DNA of 64,000 bases from positions 1-64,000 of the forward strand of contig DLJQ01000025.1 in the NCBI GenBank assembly GCA_002484335.1, given 5' to 3'. Source of the stretch: Flavobacteriales bacterium UBA7612 (GTDB lineage: Bacteria > Bacteroidota > Bacteroidia > Flavobacteriales > Weeksellaceae). The notes below the pieces were generated by a model. The model saw only the letters and a list, made by a program, of their open reading frames with translations, searched no databases and was not told the origin of the DNA. The translations under genes were made by a program, and so were the position numbers. This document shows, one piece after another, positions 15,103 through 24,896 of this stretch; position 1 is the stretch's first letter; each line of letters starts with the position of its first letter.

Positions 15103-17868
15103 TTAAAAATTGACTCTGAATCCCATACTATATGTTCTCATTTCTGGGTAGATATAATTAAACTCTCTAATTCCATTTTGTCCTTTAGGAGATTTTTCCT
15201 TGTACCAATACCAAACATTAGATATGTCGGCAAAAATACTAGCCCCATCAATAAATGATGTTCCCTTTTTTATTGGTAATTGGTAAGCTAGATTTACATT
15301 TTGTAGCTTAATATATGTGTTGTCATAAAGATATTTACTACTATTTGCTACAATTCTGTTTTTCGATGTAGCTATATGATTCTGAGCATTTGTATCATTA
15401 CTTCCAGTCCAATAATTTAATGCATTAACACTCATATTACGATTCGTTAAAATTCTATATTGATCAATTAATTCGGGAGTGATAAGAACATCGCCTCCAA
15501 TTTGATAATTGAATAAAGCTGAAAAACTAAAATTTCCTAGTTGAATAGAGTTCATAAAACCTCCAATTGCATCTGGTTGAGAATTACCTATAATTGAATA
15601 AGTGTTATCTGTAGGAGTGAATTTATCGGAGTCTAAAATTTCACCATTAACTTTATAACGATCTAAACCATTTTCTGGATTTACTCCCATCCATTCATAT
15701 CCCCAAATAGCAGATGTAGATACACCTACTTTTTGTGCTCTAGCTAATGCAGCTGTAGAGTAATCATCACCAAATCCTATCAAACTTGTAACTCGGTTTT
15801 TAACTGTACTTATATTGAATAGAGTATTCCATTTAAAATTTTTATTTTTAAACCAATAAACTTTAATAGAAGCTTCAACACCTTGATTATACATTGATGC
15901 ACCATTAATTTCAGCAGAAGAATAACCCGTTTCTAGCGGAACATCTCTACTAATAATCATATCTGAGATGTTATTTCTATATAGTTCTAATGTAAAATCA
16001 ACACGACCAGATAGATTAAGATCTAATCCAATATTAAATTTTTCATTTTTTACCCAGCTTAATTTTTTATTTGGAGGAGAGCTTGTATCAGGATAAGAAT
16101 AGTCATAGCCATAAGTAAAACCATTTTGATAAACATTATATAAACCAGCTGACCTGTATGAACCTATTCTTGAATTACCTGTTATCCCCCAAGAAGCACG
16201 AAGTTTTAAAAGTTGTATTATAGAATTATTTTTTAAAAAATTTTCATTGGAAATAAGCCAAGCAAATCCGGCTCCACCATTAGTTGCAACTGCTCTATCT
16301 TTACCAAATGAAGAACTTTCATCTCTACGAATACTACCTGTAAAAAAATATTTACTTTTATAGTTATAGTTTAATTGAGCAAATGTACTTCTTCCTGCTT
16401 CTTCTAATGTTAAAGTTCTTAAAGTATAACTTGTTCCTTCCCAAGGTTTCATTGCTATTGTAGATTTCCCATATCCAGTTCCGATATGATTTGATTTTAA
16501 ATCTTTAGTAGATCTAAGTTCAAGACCTAATAAAGCATCTACATGATGGTTTCTAAAATCTTTATTATATAAAGCATGTGCACTCCAATTCCATTTAGTT
16601 CCCTCAGACTTACTTATTCTACTTCGCCCAGCAACACTACTAGCACTTTCGTTAAGAGGTGATTGCCAACTGTTATTAGATTTATAGGAATAATCAATCC
16701 CGAATAGAGAACTAATTTTAATATCTTTGTGAACCTGATACTCTAAATTTAAACTACTTATTAAAGAGTTGTTTTTTGTGTAAATTTTATTTTGTGTTGC
16801 AGCTGCTAAAGGATTTGCAATACCATTAGTACCAGTATTTCTAAAATTTCCATTTTCGTCATAAATATCGAAAGTAGGAGCTAAGATAAAATTAAAATAA
16901 GTATTAGGGCTATTTTTGTAAAAATTGTTATATGCTGCATATAAATTAGCTTTAAATTTATATGCAGTATAACCTAAATTCAAATCGATTCCTTTTTTTT
17001 CTAAATAATTATAAATTTTAGACTCATTGTTTTTAGAATAGTCAACACCTAATCGATAAGTAATATGATTAGATCCTCCACTCATTCCAAAATTGGTTTT
17101 GAAATAATCACTATTTCTATTCATTACATCAAACCAATCTACATCAACTCCATTCCATGAATAACCTGTTGAAGATCCATTATTAATATTATAATCATTA
17201 CGAAGTTGAGCGTATTGTTCTCCATTTAAGTATTTTATTTTGTTAATACTTGTAGAAACACCATACTGAGAGGAATAACTAAACTTAGGTTTACCTTTTT
17301 GACCTTTTTTTGTTGTGATTAAAATAACCCCATTTGCAGCGTCAGCACCATATAAGGCAACAGCAGCAGCATCTTTAAGAACAGTAATACTTTTTACATT
17401 ATCTGTTGAAAGACGTGCTAAAGGATTAATATTCATTTCAGCATTAGTACCTCCATTAAAGAAGTTAGCGTTAAAAGCTCTATCTTCTCTAACGTAAACT
17501 CCATCAATAATAATTAATGGTTGATTTGATATTCCTGGAGTAGAAGTAATACTAACCATAGAACCTAACCCACGAATATTTATATCTACAGGTTTTCCAA
17601 GTTCAGAATTATTTACAATTTGTACACCTGGAACCAAACCTGAAATCATTTTGTCAATACTTTCAAAAGGCTGTGCAGTTATAATCTCATTTTCTGTTAT
17701 AATACTCATAGAACCAACAACATCTTCTTTTTTTGCTGTTGTACCATAGGATGATGTAATTACAGATTCTGCTAAGTTAATTGTATCATTTTTGATTGTA
17801 GTTTTTTCCTGTGCCTTTATAGAAATGTAGGAGAAAAGTAATCCAATTATTATAAGTTTCTTTTTCAT
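15103..17868 (-). CDS. SusC/RagA-family TonB-dependent outer-membrane transporter
   Basis: This encodes 921 residues with a signal peptide (about 1-19, ISIKAQ). The plug domain starts near residue 50 and includes GLVPGVQIVNNS, INIRGLGSM, PLIIIDGVYV and VLKDAAAVALYG, the SusC signature. A 22-strand barrel follows, ending in an aromatic strand (YSMGFRVNF). It imports the ligand caught by the SusD partner, using TonB energy. The carboxypeptidase-like beta-sandwich found before the plug in most SusC proteins is missing. A possible -7 TACTTTCG lies about 100 bases upstream on the minus strand. Confidence 0.93.
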   Translation of the reverse strand: MKKKLIIIGLLFSYISIKAQEKTTIKNDTINLAESVITSSYGTTAKKEDVVGSMSIITENEIITAQPFESIDKMISGLVPGVQIVNNSELGKPVDINIRGLGSMVSITSTPGISNQPLIIIDGVYVREDRAFNANFFNGGTNAEMNINPLARLSTDNVKSITVLKDAAAVALYGADAANGVILITTKKGQKGKPKFSYSSQYGVSTSINKIKYLNGEQYAQLRNDYNINNGSSTGYSWNGVDVDWFDVMNRNSDYFKTNFGMSGGSNHITYRLGVDYSKNNESKIYNYLEKKGIDLNLGYTAYKFKANLYAAYNNFYKNSPNTYFNFILAPTFDIYDENGNFRNTGTNGIANPLAAATQNKIYTKNNSLISSLNLEYQVHKDIKISSLFGIDYSYKSNNSWQSPLNESASSVAGRSRISKSEGTKWNWSAHALYNKDFRNHHVDALLGLELRSTKDLKSNHIGTGYGKSTIAMKPWEGTSYTLRTLTLEEAGRSTFAQLNYNYKSKYFFTGSIRRDESSSFGKDRAVATNGGAGFAWLISNENFLKNNSIIQLLKLRASWGITGNSRIGSYRSAGLYNVYQNGFTYGYDYSYPDTSSPPNKKLSWVKNEKFNIGLDLNLSGRVDFTLELYRNNISDMIISRDVPLETGYSSAEINGASMYNQGVEASIKVYWFKNKNFKWNTLFNISTVKNRVTSLIGFGDDYSTAALARAQKVGVSTSAIWGYEWMGVNPENGLDRYKVNGEILDSDKFTPTDNTYSIIGNSQPDAIGGFMNSIQLGNFSFSALFNYQIGGDVLITPELIDQYRILTNRNMSVNALNYWTGSNDTNAQNHIATSKNRIVANSSKYLYDNTYIKLQNVNLAYQLPIKKGTSFIDGASIFADISNVWYWYKEKSPKGQNGIREFNYIYPEMRTYSMGFRVNF

Positions 17869-18077
17869 TTTTAATATTTTAATAAATGAGGAGATAGAAT
17901 TTGATTCTTATTTTTATTTAGATTAGTTATAATTAGTGTGCGAAAGTAGTCATTTTTTAATAAATACTTAACAAATAATTAAAAAAGTATAATTTATTTT
18001 TAATAATTAATTTTTATAAACTTATTTGAAAATCAATTTCTAACATTTGTTTAAAATGTAGAATAAATAAAACTCCA

Positions 18078-18085
18078 TATATTTG
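18078..18085 (+). promoter_or_regulatory. -7 promoter element (TATATTTG) for the metB-like gene
   Basis: TATATTTG fits TAnnTTTG, 21 bases before the ATG. Confidence 0.45.
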
Positions 18086-18106
18086 CTATAGTTTAAAGAA
18101 ATAATC

Positions 18107-19258
18107 ATGAAATTCAATACAAAAACAATACATGGAGGTCAACATCATGATCAATCAACAGGAGCAGTAATGACTCCAATTTATCAAACATCAACATTTG
18201 CACAAAAGTCACCAGGGAAGCATAATGGATATGAATATTCTCGAGGAGAAAACCCAACAAGATCTGCTTTAGAAAATGCATTAGCTTCTATAGAAGGAGG
18301 TGTTGCAGGTTTTGCATTCGGATCAGGATTAGCAGCAATTGATGGTGTATTGAAATTATTTAATCCAGGAGATGAAATTATTGCAATGGATGATTTATAT
18401 GGAGGTTCTTATAGATTATTTACGCGTGTATATGCAAAATATGGATTAAAATTTCATTTTGTTGATATGACGAATATTGATGCTGTAGTTGAATTAATTA
18501 ATGACAACACAAAAATGGTTTGGATAGAAACACCTACTAATCCATTGATGAAAGTTGTTGATATAAAAGCTGTAAATGATGCTGTAAAAGCTAAAAAATC
18601 TGATTTATTAGTCGCAGTAGATAATACTTTTGCATCACCTTATTTACAACGTCCAATCGAATTAGGAGCTGATATTGTAATGCATTCTGCTACAAAATAT
18701 TTAGGAGGACATTCTGATTTAGTTGCTGGAGCAATTGTTGTTAATTCTGAAGAATTAGCAAAAGATGTTCATTTTAATTTATTTGCTACAGGAGGAATTT
18801 TAGGACCACAAGATTCTTATTTAGTATTGCGTGGAATCAAAACATTGGCTGTTCGTATGGATCGTCATTGCTCGAATGGAATGAAAGTTGCAAAATTTTT
18901 AGAAAATCATCCTAAAATTGCACATGTATATTACCCAGGTTTAGAAAATCATCCTCAGCATGAAATTGCTAAAAAACAAATGAAAGATTTTGGAGGAATG
19001 GTTACTTTCACATTAACATCTGGTAAAAAAGAAGATGCTTTTAAAATATTAGAAAACTTATCAGTATTTACTTTAGCAGAATCTTTAGGTGGAGTAGAAT
19101 CTTTAGCAAATCATCCAGCTACAATGACACATGCATCTATTCCAGCAGAAAAACGTGCAGAAATTGGAATTACTGATGATTTAATTCGTTTATCTGTAGG
19201 TATTGAAGATATTGATGATTTATTAGAAGATTTAGAACAAGTTTTAAACTTGGTTTAA
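18107..19258 (+). CDS. metB: Cystathionine gamma-synthase (trans-sulfuration PLP enzyme)
   Basis: This encodes 383 residues of the Cys/Met-metabolism PLP family. Motifs are YSRGENPTR for phosphate and substrate binding, the DLYGGSYRLF loop (cofactor-stacking Tyr), DNTFASPYLQRP, and SATKYLGGHSD with Schiff-base Lys197. It most likely joins an activated homoserine with cysteine to give cystathionine. Cystathionine gamma-lyase or methionine gamma-lyase cannot be fully excluded from motifs alone. It is monocistronic, with a terminator downstream. Homoserine would come from ThrA, also encoded in this window. Confidence 0.85.
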   Translation: MKFNTKTIHGGQHHDQSTGAVMTPIYQTSTFAQKSPGKHNGYEYSRGENPTRSALENALASIEGGVAGFAFGSGLAAIDGVLKLFNPGDEIIAMDDLYGGSYRLFTRVYAKYGLKFHFVDMTNIDAVVELINDNTKMVWIETPTNPLMKVVDIKAVNDAVKAKKSDLLVAVDNTFASPYLQRPIELGADIVMHSATKYLGGHSDLVAGAIVVNSEELAKDVHFNLFATGGILGPQDSYLVLRGIKTLAVRMDRHCSNGMKVAKFLENHPKIAHVYYPGLENHPQHEIAKKQMKDFGGMVTFTLTSGKKEDAFKILENLSVFTLAESLGGVESLANHPATMTHASIPAEKRAEIGITDDLIRLSVGIEDIDDLLEDLEQVLNLV

Positions 19259-19285
19259 TCTTTTATGAAGTTAAAAAAATAATTG

Positions 19286-19323
19286 AAAAGCTATATAGAT
19301 ATTATATTTATATAGCTTTTTTT
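19286..19323 (+). terminator. Terminator of the metB-like gene
   Basis: AAAAGCTATATA (19286-19297) pairs perfectly with TATATAGCTTTT (19309-19320), followed by more T. Confidence 0.8.
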
Positions 19324-19334
19324 ACTTTTATCTG

Positions 19335-19943
19335 ATGAAAATTATTATTCTATTTCTTTTATCGAATTTTTTATTTGCTCAAAAAAATGATACAATTAAT
19401 TTGAATTTAGTTGAGGTTACAAATTATTCAAAATATAAAAAATTTCGACCAAAATTTCAAAAAGTTGAACAATTGAAAGATCATACCAATAGAGGTCTTA
19501 CATTATTGTCAACCTTTCAATTACCTAAAGAAGGAGAAATAGAAATTTATGCTATAGAGATTTTGTTTGAGTCAAAAGAACTTTCTAAAAATTTGTGTAA
19601 TGAATTCTATTATTTTTCACCAATTATTACAAAATCTGTTACAGATAAAGAGAATTTATTAAAAGAAAAATGGTTTGTCGTAGATAAAAATTATAACGGG
19701 AAATATATTTTTCCCGTTCATCTAAAAATAGATACAAGACAAGCTAAACATTATTTTATTGGATTTAAATCTAGTTATGAAAATCAATTTTGTTCAGAAG
19801 AAAATGGCTATTTTGATTTGATAGAAACAACTAAAAAATCTGAAGTTTATCTGCACTTTAATCAAGATAATTCAACCTTTCAAAAGCAACAGCTTTTTGG
19901 TAATTATTCACTTAATTATATCATCTATTATCAGAAAAAATAA
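19335..19943 (+). CDS. Secreted protein of unknown function
   Basis: This encodes 202 residues with a signal peptide (MKIIILFLLSNFLFAQ). Notable segments are GLTLLSTFQLPKEGEIEIYAIEILF and a C-terminal YSLNY-like strand region. It resembles many Flavobacteriia periplasmic beta-sandwich proteins but matches no family I can name. Two internal cysteines may form a disulfide. The gene stands alone; its start lies 12 bases after the metB terminator. Confidence 0.55.
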   Translation: MKIIILFLLSNFLFAQKNDTINLNLVEVTNYSKYKKFRPKFQKVEQLKDHTNRGLTLLSTFQLPKEGEIEIYAIEILFESKELSKNLCNEFYYFSPIITKSVTDKENLLKEKWFVVDKNYNGKYIFPVHLKIDTRQAKHYFIGFKSSYENQFCSEENGYFDLIETTKKSEVYLHFNQDNSTFQKQQLFGNYSLNYIIYYQKK

Positions 19944-20038
19944 ACAAAACATATATTAATTAAAAAATTTATAGAAATTAAAAATTGACTTTTTATTTAT
20001 TCCTAAAAATCAATAATAATTATTCTTAAGTTTTTTAT

Positions 20039-20046
20039 TACATTTG
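20039..20046 (+). promoter_or_regulatory. -7 promoter element (TACATTTG) for pdhB
   Basis: TACATTTG fits TAnnTTTG, 40 bases before the ATG. Confidence 0.42.
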
Positions 20047-20086
20047 CTTTAGGAAAAAATATAATTACGTAACGAAATCGCATATA

Positions 20087-21064
20087 ATGGCTATAAAAAC
20101 ATTTAGAGAAGTAATCGCGGAGGCAATGAGTGAAGAAATGCGTCGTGATGAATCTATTTATTTGATTGGAGAAGAAGTAGCAGAATACAATGGAGCTTAC
20201 AAAGCATCTAAAGGAATGTTAGATGAATTTGGTGCAAAAAGAATCATTGATTCACCAATTGCAGAAGCTGGTTTTTCTGGTATAGCAATTGGATCTACAA
20301 TGACAGGATGTCGTCCAATCGTAGAATATATGACATTTAATTTCTCATTAGTTTCTATTGATCAAATTATCAATAACGCAGCTAAGATTTACCAAATGTC
20401 AGGTGGACAATTTAACTGTCCTATCGTGTTTAGAGGGCCTACTGCTTCTGCAGGTCAATTAGGTGCTACACACTCACAAGCTTTTGAAAATTGGTATGCA
20501 AATGTACCAGGTCTTAAAGTTATTGTACCATCAAATCCTTATGATGCAAAAGGATTATTAAAATCAGCAATTAGAGATAATGACCCAGTTATTTTCATGG
20601 AATCAGAACAGATGTATGGAGATAAAATGGAAATGCCAGATGAAGAATACACAATCGAAATTGGTAAAGCTGAAATTAAAAGAGAAGGTACTGATGTTAC
20701 TTTAGTTTCTTTCGGAAAAATCATCAAACAAGCTTATATTGCTGCTGATGAATTAGCAAAAGAAGGAATTAGTGTAGAAGTAATTGATTTAAGAACTGTT
20801 CGTCCATTAGATTACGATACAATTTTCAAATCTGTTAAGAAAACAAATCGTTTAGTAGTATTAGAAGAAGCTTGGCCTTTTGCTTCTGTTGCTTCTGAAA
20901 TTACTTACATGGTACAACAAAAAGCATTTGATTATTTAGATGCTCCAGTAAAACGTATCACAACTAAAGATACATCTGCTCCTTATGCACCAAACTTATA
21001 TGCTGAATGGATTCCTGATGCAAAAGATGTTATAGAAGCTGTAAAAGCAGTAATGTATAAATAA
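20087..21064 (+). CDS. pdhB: Pyruvate dehydrogenase E1 component, beta subunit
   Basis: This encodes 325 residues. The beta subunit of the alpha2beta2 thiamine-diphosphate E1 decarboxylates pyruvate and passes acetyl to the E2 lipoyl domain. Signatures are GEEVAEYNGAYKASKGM, DSPIAEAGFSGIAIG, the RGPTASAGQLGATHSQ loop, KVIVPSNPYDAKGLLKSAIRDNDPVIFMESE and the C-terminal VLEEAWPFASVASEI. The E1 alpha and E2 genes are not adjacent, which is common in Flavobacteriia. Acetoin or branched-chain E1 beta relatives are less likely. Confidence 0.93.
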   Translation: MAIKTFREVIAEAMSEEMRRDESIYLIGEEVAEYNGAYKASKGMLDEFGAKRIIDSPIAEAGFSGIAIGSTMTGCRPIVEYMTFNFSLVSIDQIINNAAKIYQMSGGQFNCPIVFRGPTASAGQLGATHSQAFENWYANVPGLKVIVPSNPYDAKGLLKSAIRDNDPVIFMESEQMYGDKMEMPDEEYTIEIGKAEIKREGTDVTLVSFGKIIKQAYIAADELAKEGISVEVIDLRTVRPLDYDTIFKSVKKTNRLVVLEEAWPFASVASEITYMVQQKAFDYLDAPVKRITTKDTSAPYAPNLYAEWIPDAKDVIEAVKAVMYK

Positions 21065-21087
21065 TGTAAAATTATTATTATCTTTTT

Positions 21088-21095
21088 TATATTTG
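21088..21095 (+). promoter_or_regulatory. -7 promoter element (TATATTTG) for the DUF5686 gene
   Basis: TATATTTG fits TAnnTTTG, 56 bases before the ATG. Confidence 0.4.
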
Positions 21096-21151
21096 TAAAG
21101 TCTAGCATTTTATATTGTTAGACTTTATTTTTTTAGACTAAACTTAATTCT

Positions 21152-23692
21152 ATGAGGTACTACATAACTATATTGTTATTTATTTTATGTGTGTTAATAA
21201 ATGCTCAAGTTAAAATCCAAGGAAAAGTAATTGATGCTGAAACTTTGGAGCCTATAGCTTATGCTGATATACGTTTACCTGAATTAAAAATAAATGCAAC
21301 CTCTAATTCAGATGGTACTTTTTATATTGAATCAGCTGTTAACACAGATAAATTAACGATTTCCAAAAATGGTTATGAATTCTCAAATTATGTTATAGAA
21401 AAGAAAATAGATTATAGTTTTGTTGCTCAATTATTTCCTAGTGAAGATGATAAAAATAATAATCCAACAGAAACTGTTGATCTTCAGACAGCTGTAGTTT
21501 CTTCAAAAAAGAAAGTTCGCTTAAAAAAGAAAGAGAATCCAGCTTATGCAATTTTACGTGAAGTCTGGAAACGTAAAAAGAAGAATGGATTAAAACTTGT
21601 GCCACATTATCAATACGATGAATATGAGAAATTACAATTTGATATAAGCAATATTGATTCAACTTTTATGAAACGTAAATTATTCAAAGGAATGGAGTTT
21701 ATTTTTGATAAAGTTGATACATCTTCTATTAACGGAAAAACTTTTCTTCCTGCCTTTTTAAATGAATCTCTTTATAAAGTAGCAGGAATAAACAAACCAA
21801 GTACAAAAGAAAGAAGAGAATTAATCGCAAATAAAACATCGGGTTTCGAAAATAATGAAGTTGTTGCTTCTGTTGTTAAAAATATATTTAGAGATATAGA
21901 TATTTATGACAATCGTGTTAATATATTGGATATAAAATTTGTTAGCCCAATAGCTAGTGATGGTTTCTCTGTTTATGATTATGAATTGAAAGATACAGTT
22001 GACATAGATGGAGTTGAATCTTATAGAATTAAGTATTATCCACGTAGAAATGGTGAATTGACTTTTAAAGGAGATTTATATATATCAAAGGCTAATTATG
22101 CTGTTAAAGAAGTTGTTATGGAAACGACAAAAGATATCAATGTAAATTTTGTTCGTAATGTCTTTATGGATTTAGAATTCGATATTCCCAATGATTCTGT
22201 TTTTTACCCTCGAAAGGAATATGCAATGCTTGATATGACTTTAATAAGTAAGAAAGAAAACTCTAAGGGGATTTTTGCTCATAAAACAGTTAATTATTAT
22301 AATTACGATTTTGATACAGATCATCCAGAAAAATATTATTACGAAAGGATTGATCCGTCTAAAACATCAATAAATAATCAATCTGATGAATTTTGGACAG
22401 AAAATCGTCCTGAAGCACTTACAAAAAATCAAGAAGGAATTTATACAACATTAGAAGAGTTAAACAAAGTACCAAAATTTAATCGAATTGTAAAAGGTAT
22501 TGAAGTTTTAGGATCAGGTTATTATAATATATGGAATTCTATTGATATTGGTAATTTGTATTCATCTTTTGGTTACAATCAAATAGAAGGTGTGAGATTA
22601 AGAGCAGGAGCTAGGACATATTTTTCTCAAAATGATATGTGGAGAGCTCAAGGATTTGTTGCTTATGGATTTAAAGATGATAAATTCAAATATGGAGGAG
22701 ATTTCCGTTACATGTTCAATAAATATAATCGCTTTCAAGTTGGTATAGGAACAAAGAGAGATGTAGAACAACTTGCAGCGACTTTAACATCTTCCGATGG
22801 TATAATGACACGTAGTTTTGCTTCATCTTCTATAATTAATCAGGGGAATAATACATATTTAAGTAATAATAATTTAACTAATGTATATACATCTATAGAG
22901 CCATGGAAAAATGTGGTGTTTAGAGTTGATGGTAACTATCAATATATAAAACCAGCTGATAGCGAACATTTTTCTATAGCTTATGAAAAAGATGGACAAG
23001 TAAAAGAAAATTTGACAAACTCTAGTTTAAGTGTTTCGATTATCGCAAGACCAAAAGCTAAGTATACACAATATGGATTGGATAGATTTGAGTTAACAAC
23101 GCTTGCACCTACAATTATGCTGAGATATACAAGAGGTTTAAAAGGTGTTATTAATTCTGATTTTGAATATGATAAATTACAATTTTTATATACTCAACCA
23201 ATTTTAATAGGTTCTTTTGGTAGAACATTAATAACTGTAGAAGCAGGTAAAACATTTCAAGCAGTTCCATTATCTTTGTTGAGTGCAATTCCAGGTAATG
23301 AAAGTTATGGTCAAGTTTATGGAACATTTTCTCAAGTAGATTACTATGAGTTTGTAACTGATCAATATGCAACAATGAATTGGGAACATCATTTTAATGG
23401 ATGGATTTTAAATAAAATTCCATTAGTTAAAAAATTAAAATTGAGAGAGGTTGGTTTCTTGAGAGGTGCTTACGGAGATTTATCTGATAAAAGTATCGCA
23501 ATGAATCATTCTACAATAAATTATTTTACTCCAAACAAACAAATCTATTACGAATATGGATTTGGAATAGAAAATATAGGATATGGTAATATAAGACCAA
23601 TTCGTGTAGATTTTAACTGGAGAGGTAATTATAATGATATCCCAGGAGCTCGAAAATTTGGAGTAACTGTTGGATTGAATTGGAAATTTTAA
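21152..23692 (+). CDS. DUF5686 outer-membrane protein with carboxypeptidase-like regulatory domain
   Basis: This encodes 846 residues with a signal peptide (ending INAQ). A carboxypeptidase-regulatory-like beta-sandwich covers about 20-90 (KIQGKVIDAETLEPIAYADIRL is its hallmark opening). A basic linker RLKKKENPAYAILREVWKRKKKN follows, then the long DUF5686 region, whose C-terminal half is barrel-like and ends in NWKF. The family is abundant in Bacteroidota and its function is not established. The pyrophosphatase gene follows 39 bases later and may be co-transcribed. Confidence 0.87.
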   Translation: MRYYITILLFILCVLINAQVKIQGKVIDAETLEPIAYADIRLPELKINATSNSDGTFYIESAVNTDKLTISKNGYEFSNYVIEKKIDYSFVAQLFPSEDDKNNNPTETVDLQTAVVSSKKKVRLKKKENPAYAILREVWKRKKKNGLKLVPHYQYDEYEKLQFDISNIDSTFMKRKLFKGMEFIFDKVDTSSINGKTFLPAFLNESLYKVAGINKPSTKERRELIANKTSGFENNEVVASVVKNIFRDIDIYDNRVNILDIKFVSPIASDGFSVYDYELKDTVDIDGVESYRIKYYPRRNGELTFKGDLYISKANYAVKEVVMETTKDINVNFVRNVFMDLEFDIPNDSVFYPRKEYAMLDMTLISKKENSKGIFAHKTVNYYNYDFDTDHPEKYYYERIDPSKTSINNQSDEFWTENRPEALTKNQEGIYTTLEELNKVPKFNRIVKGIEVLGSGYYNIWNSIDIGNLYSSFGYNQIEGVRLRAGARTYFSQNDMWRAQGFVAYGFKDDKFKYGGDFRYMFNKYNRFQVGIGTKRDVEQLAATLTSSDGIMTRSFASSSIINQGNNTYLSNNNLTNVYTSIEPWKNVVFRVDGNYQYIKPADSEHFSIAYEKDGQVKENLTNSSLSVSIIARPKAKYTQYGLDRFELTTLAPTIMLRYTRGLKGVINSDFEYDKLQFLYTQPILIGSFGRTLITVEAGKTFQAVPLSLLSAIPGNESYGQVYGTFSQVDYYEFVTDQYATMNWEHHFNGWILNKIPLVKKLKLREVGFLRGAYGDLSDKSIAMNHSTINYFTPNKQIYYEYGFGIENIGYGNIRPIRVDFNWRGNYNDIPGARKFGVTVGLNWKF

Positions 23693-23731
23693 AAATAAAA
23701 AAAGAATATTAAATTAAATACGTAGTTAAAA

Positions 23732-24214
23732 ATGACTTTTGATGCAATTATAGAAATCCCAAGAGGATCTCGCAACAAGTACGAAATGGATCACGAAACA
23801 GGAAGAATTCGTTTTGATAGAGTATTATTCTCTCCAATGTTTTACCCTGCAGATTACGGTTTCGTAGAAAATACATTGGCATTAGACGGAGATCCTATTG
23901 ATGTATTAGTTTTCTTAACTGAACCGACTGTACCTGGTTGTGTAATTGAAGTTAAAACGATTGGAGTTTTAAATATGTCTGATGATAAAGGTCGTGATGA
24001 AAAATTAATTTGTGTTCCTGTTGCTGATCCAACATGGAATCAATTAAATGATATCAACGATATGAATCCTCATACATTAAAAGCTGTTGAACATTTCTTT
24101 AAAACATATAAAGATTTAGAAAACAAAACTTGTATCGTAGAAGGATATGGTGATAAAGCTCAAGCTGAAAAATTATTACAAGAATCTAGAGATCGTTTTG
24201 TTCCTACTCACTAA
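23732..24214 (+). CDS. ppa: Inorganic pyrophosphatase, family I
   Basis: It hydrolyses pyrophosphate to two phosphates in the cytoplasm. It is 160 residues, slightly shorter than E. coli Ppa. The active site includes EIPRGSRNKYE, FYPADYGFVENT, the signature DGDPIDVLV with metal-binding Asp residues, and DDKGRDEKL. The final part includes an HFFKTYKDLE helix. A very strong bidirectional terminator lies downstream. Confidence 0.95.
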   Translation: MTFDAIIEIPRGSRNKYEMDHETGRIRFDRVLFSPMFYPADYGFVENTLALDGDPIDVLVFLTEPTVPGCVIEVKTIGVLNMSDDKGRDEKLICVPVADPTWNQLNDINDMNPHTLKAVEHFFKTYKDLENKTCIVEGYGDKAQAEKLLQESRDRFVPTH

Positions 24215-24235
24215 GAATAAAAAGAATCTTACATA

Positions 24236-24270
24236 AAAAAATACCTTACGAATTTCGTAAGGTATTTTTT
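24236..24270. terminator. Strong bidirectional terminator between ppa and the DUF2480 gene
   Basis: AAAAAATACCTTACG (24236-24250) pairs perfectly with CGTAAGGTATTTTTT (24256-24270) over an AATTT loop. Confidence 0.92.
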
Positions 24271-24284
24271 TATTATAAAAAGGT

Positions 24285-24794
24285 TTATTTTTTCTTTTTA
24301 TATAACGGAACTGTACTACAAGCTTCACCAAACATTAATGAACTTACAATAGGTTGTAATCGTTCTATTAATTGAATATAAGCTGAATCAGGAACAGGTT
24401 TGTGTGAACAACCTTTTACAATTATTTTTCCATTTTCATATTCTTCATATGGTAAATGATCTACTATTTCTGTGTAAAGAATTTGATCCAAATCTTTCAG
24501 GCTTCCATGTACAATTCTTTTAGCAACAGGAGATAAATATGTAGTAACTAATAAATATGCCCAAGAAGGTACAATAGCATCAGCTGTACAAGTAATAGCA
24601 ATATACTTATTTTCATATTGCGACCAATCATGGTTTTTTAAATTTTCACGAAAATCTTTTTCACGAAGGATTATTTCTTCGTATAACCAATCCTTAAGAT
24701 CAAAAACAACGCGTTCTCCATCTGGATAATAATCTTGTAAATCAATTGTAATTAAGCCACTATTGGCAACTTTATTTATTATTTCGTCTGACAT
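24285..24794 (-). CDS. DUF2480-family protein
   Basis: This encodes 169 residues. The family, found in Bacteroidota, is recognised by the C-terminal CSHKPVP...AYIQLIERLQPIVSSLMFGEACSTVPLY and the central YIAITCTADAIVPSWAYLL. The conserved Cys residues and His suggest a metal or redox site, but no function is established. It is cytoplasmic, has no signal peptide, and is monocistronic between the ppa terminator and the divergent lpxB. Confidence 0.85.
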   Translation of the reverse strand: MSDEIINKVANSGLITIDLQDYYPDGERVVFDLKDWLYEEIILREKDFRENLKNHDWSQYENKYIAITCTADAIVPSWAYLLVTTYLSPVAKRIVHGSLKDLDQILYTEIVDHLPYEEYENGKIIVKGCSHKPVPDSAYIQLIERLQPIVSSLMFGEACSTVPLYKKKK

Positions 24795-24867
24795 TTTCTT
24801 TATCTTTTGGATTAGTAAAATTACATAATAAAATTATGTGATAACTGTTCTGCTGATAGATTTCTCC

Positions 24868-24875
24868 TATCTTTG
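24868..24875 (+). promoter_or_regulatory. -7 promoter element (TATCTTTG) for lpxB
   Basis: TATCTTTG fits TAnnTTTG, 21 bases before the TTG start. Confidence 0.45.
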
Positions 24876-24896
24876 TAAGAAGAAAAATTATTTCCA

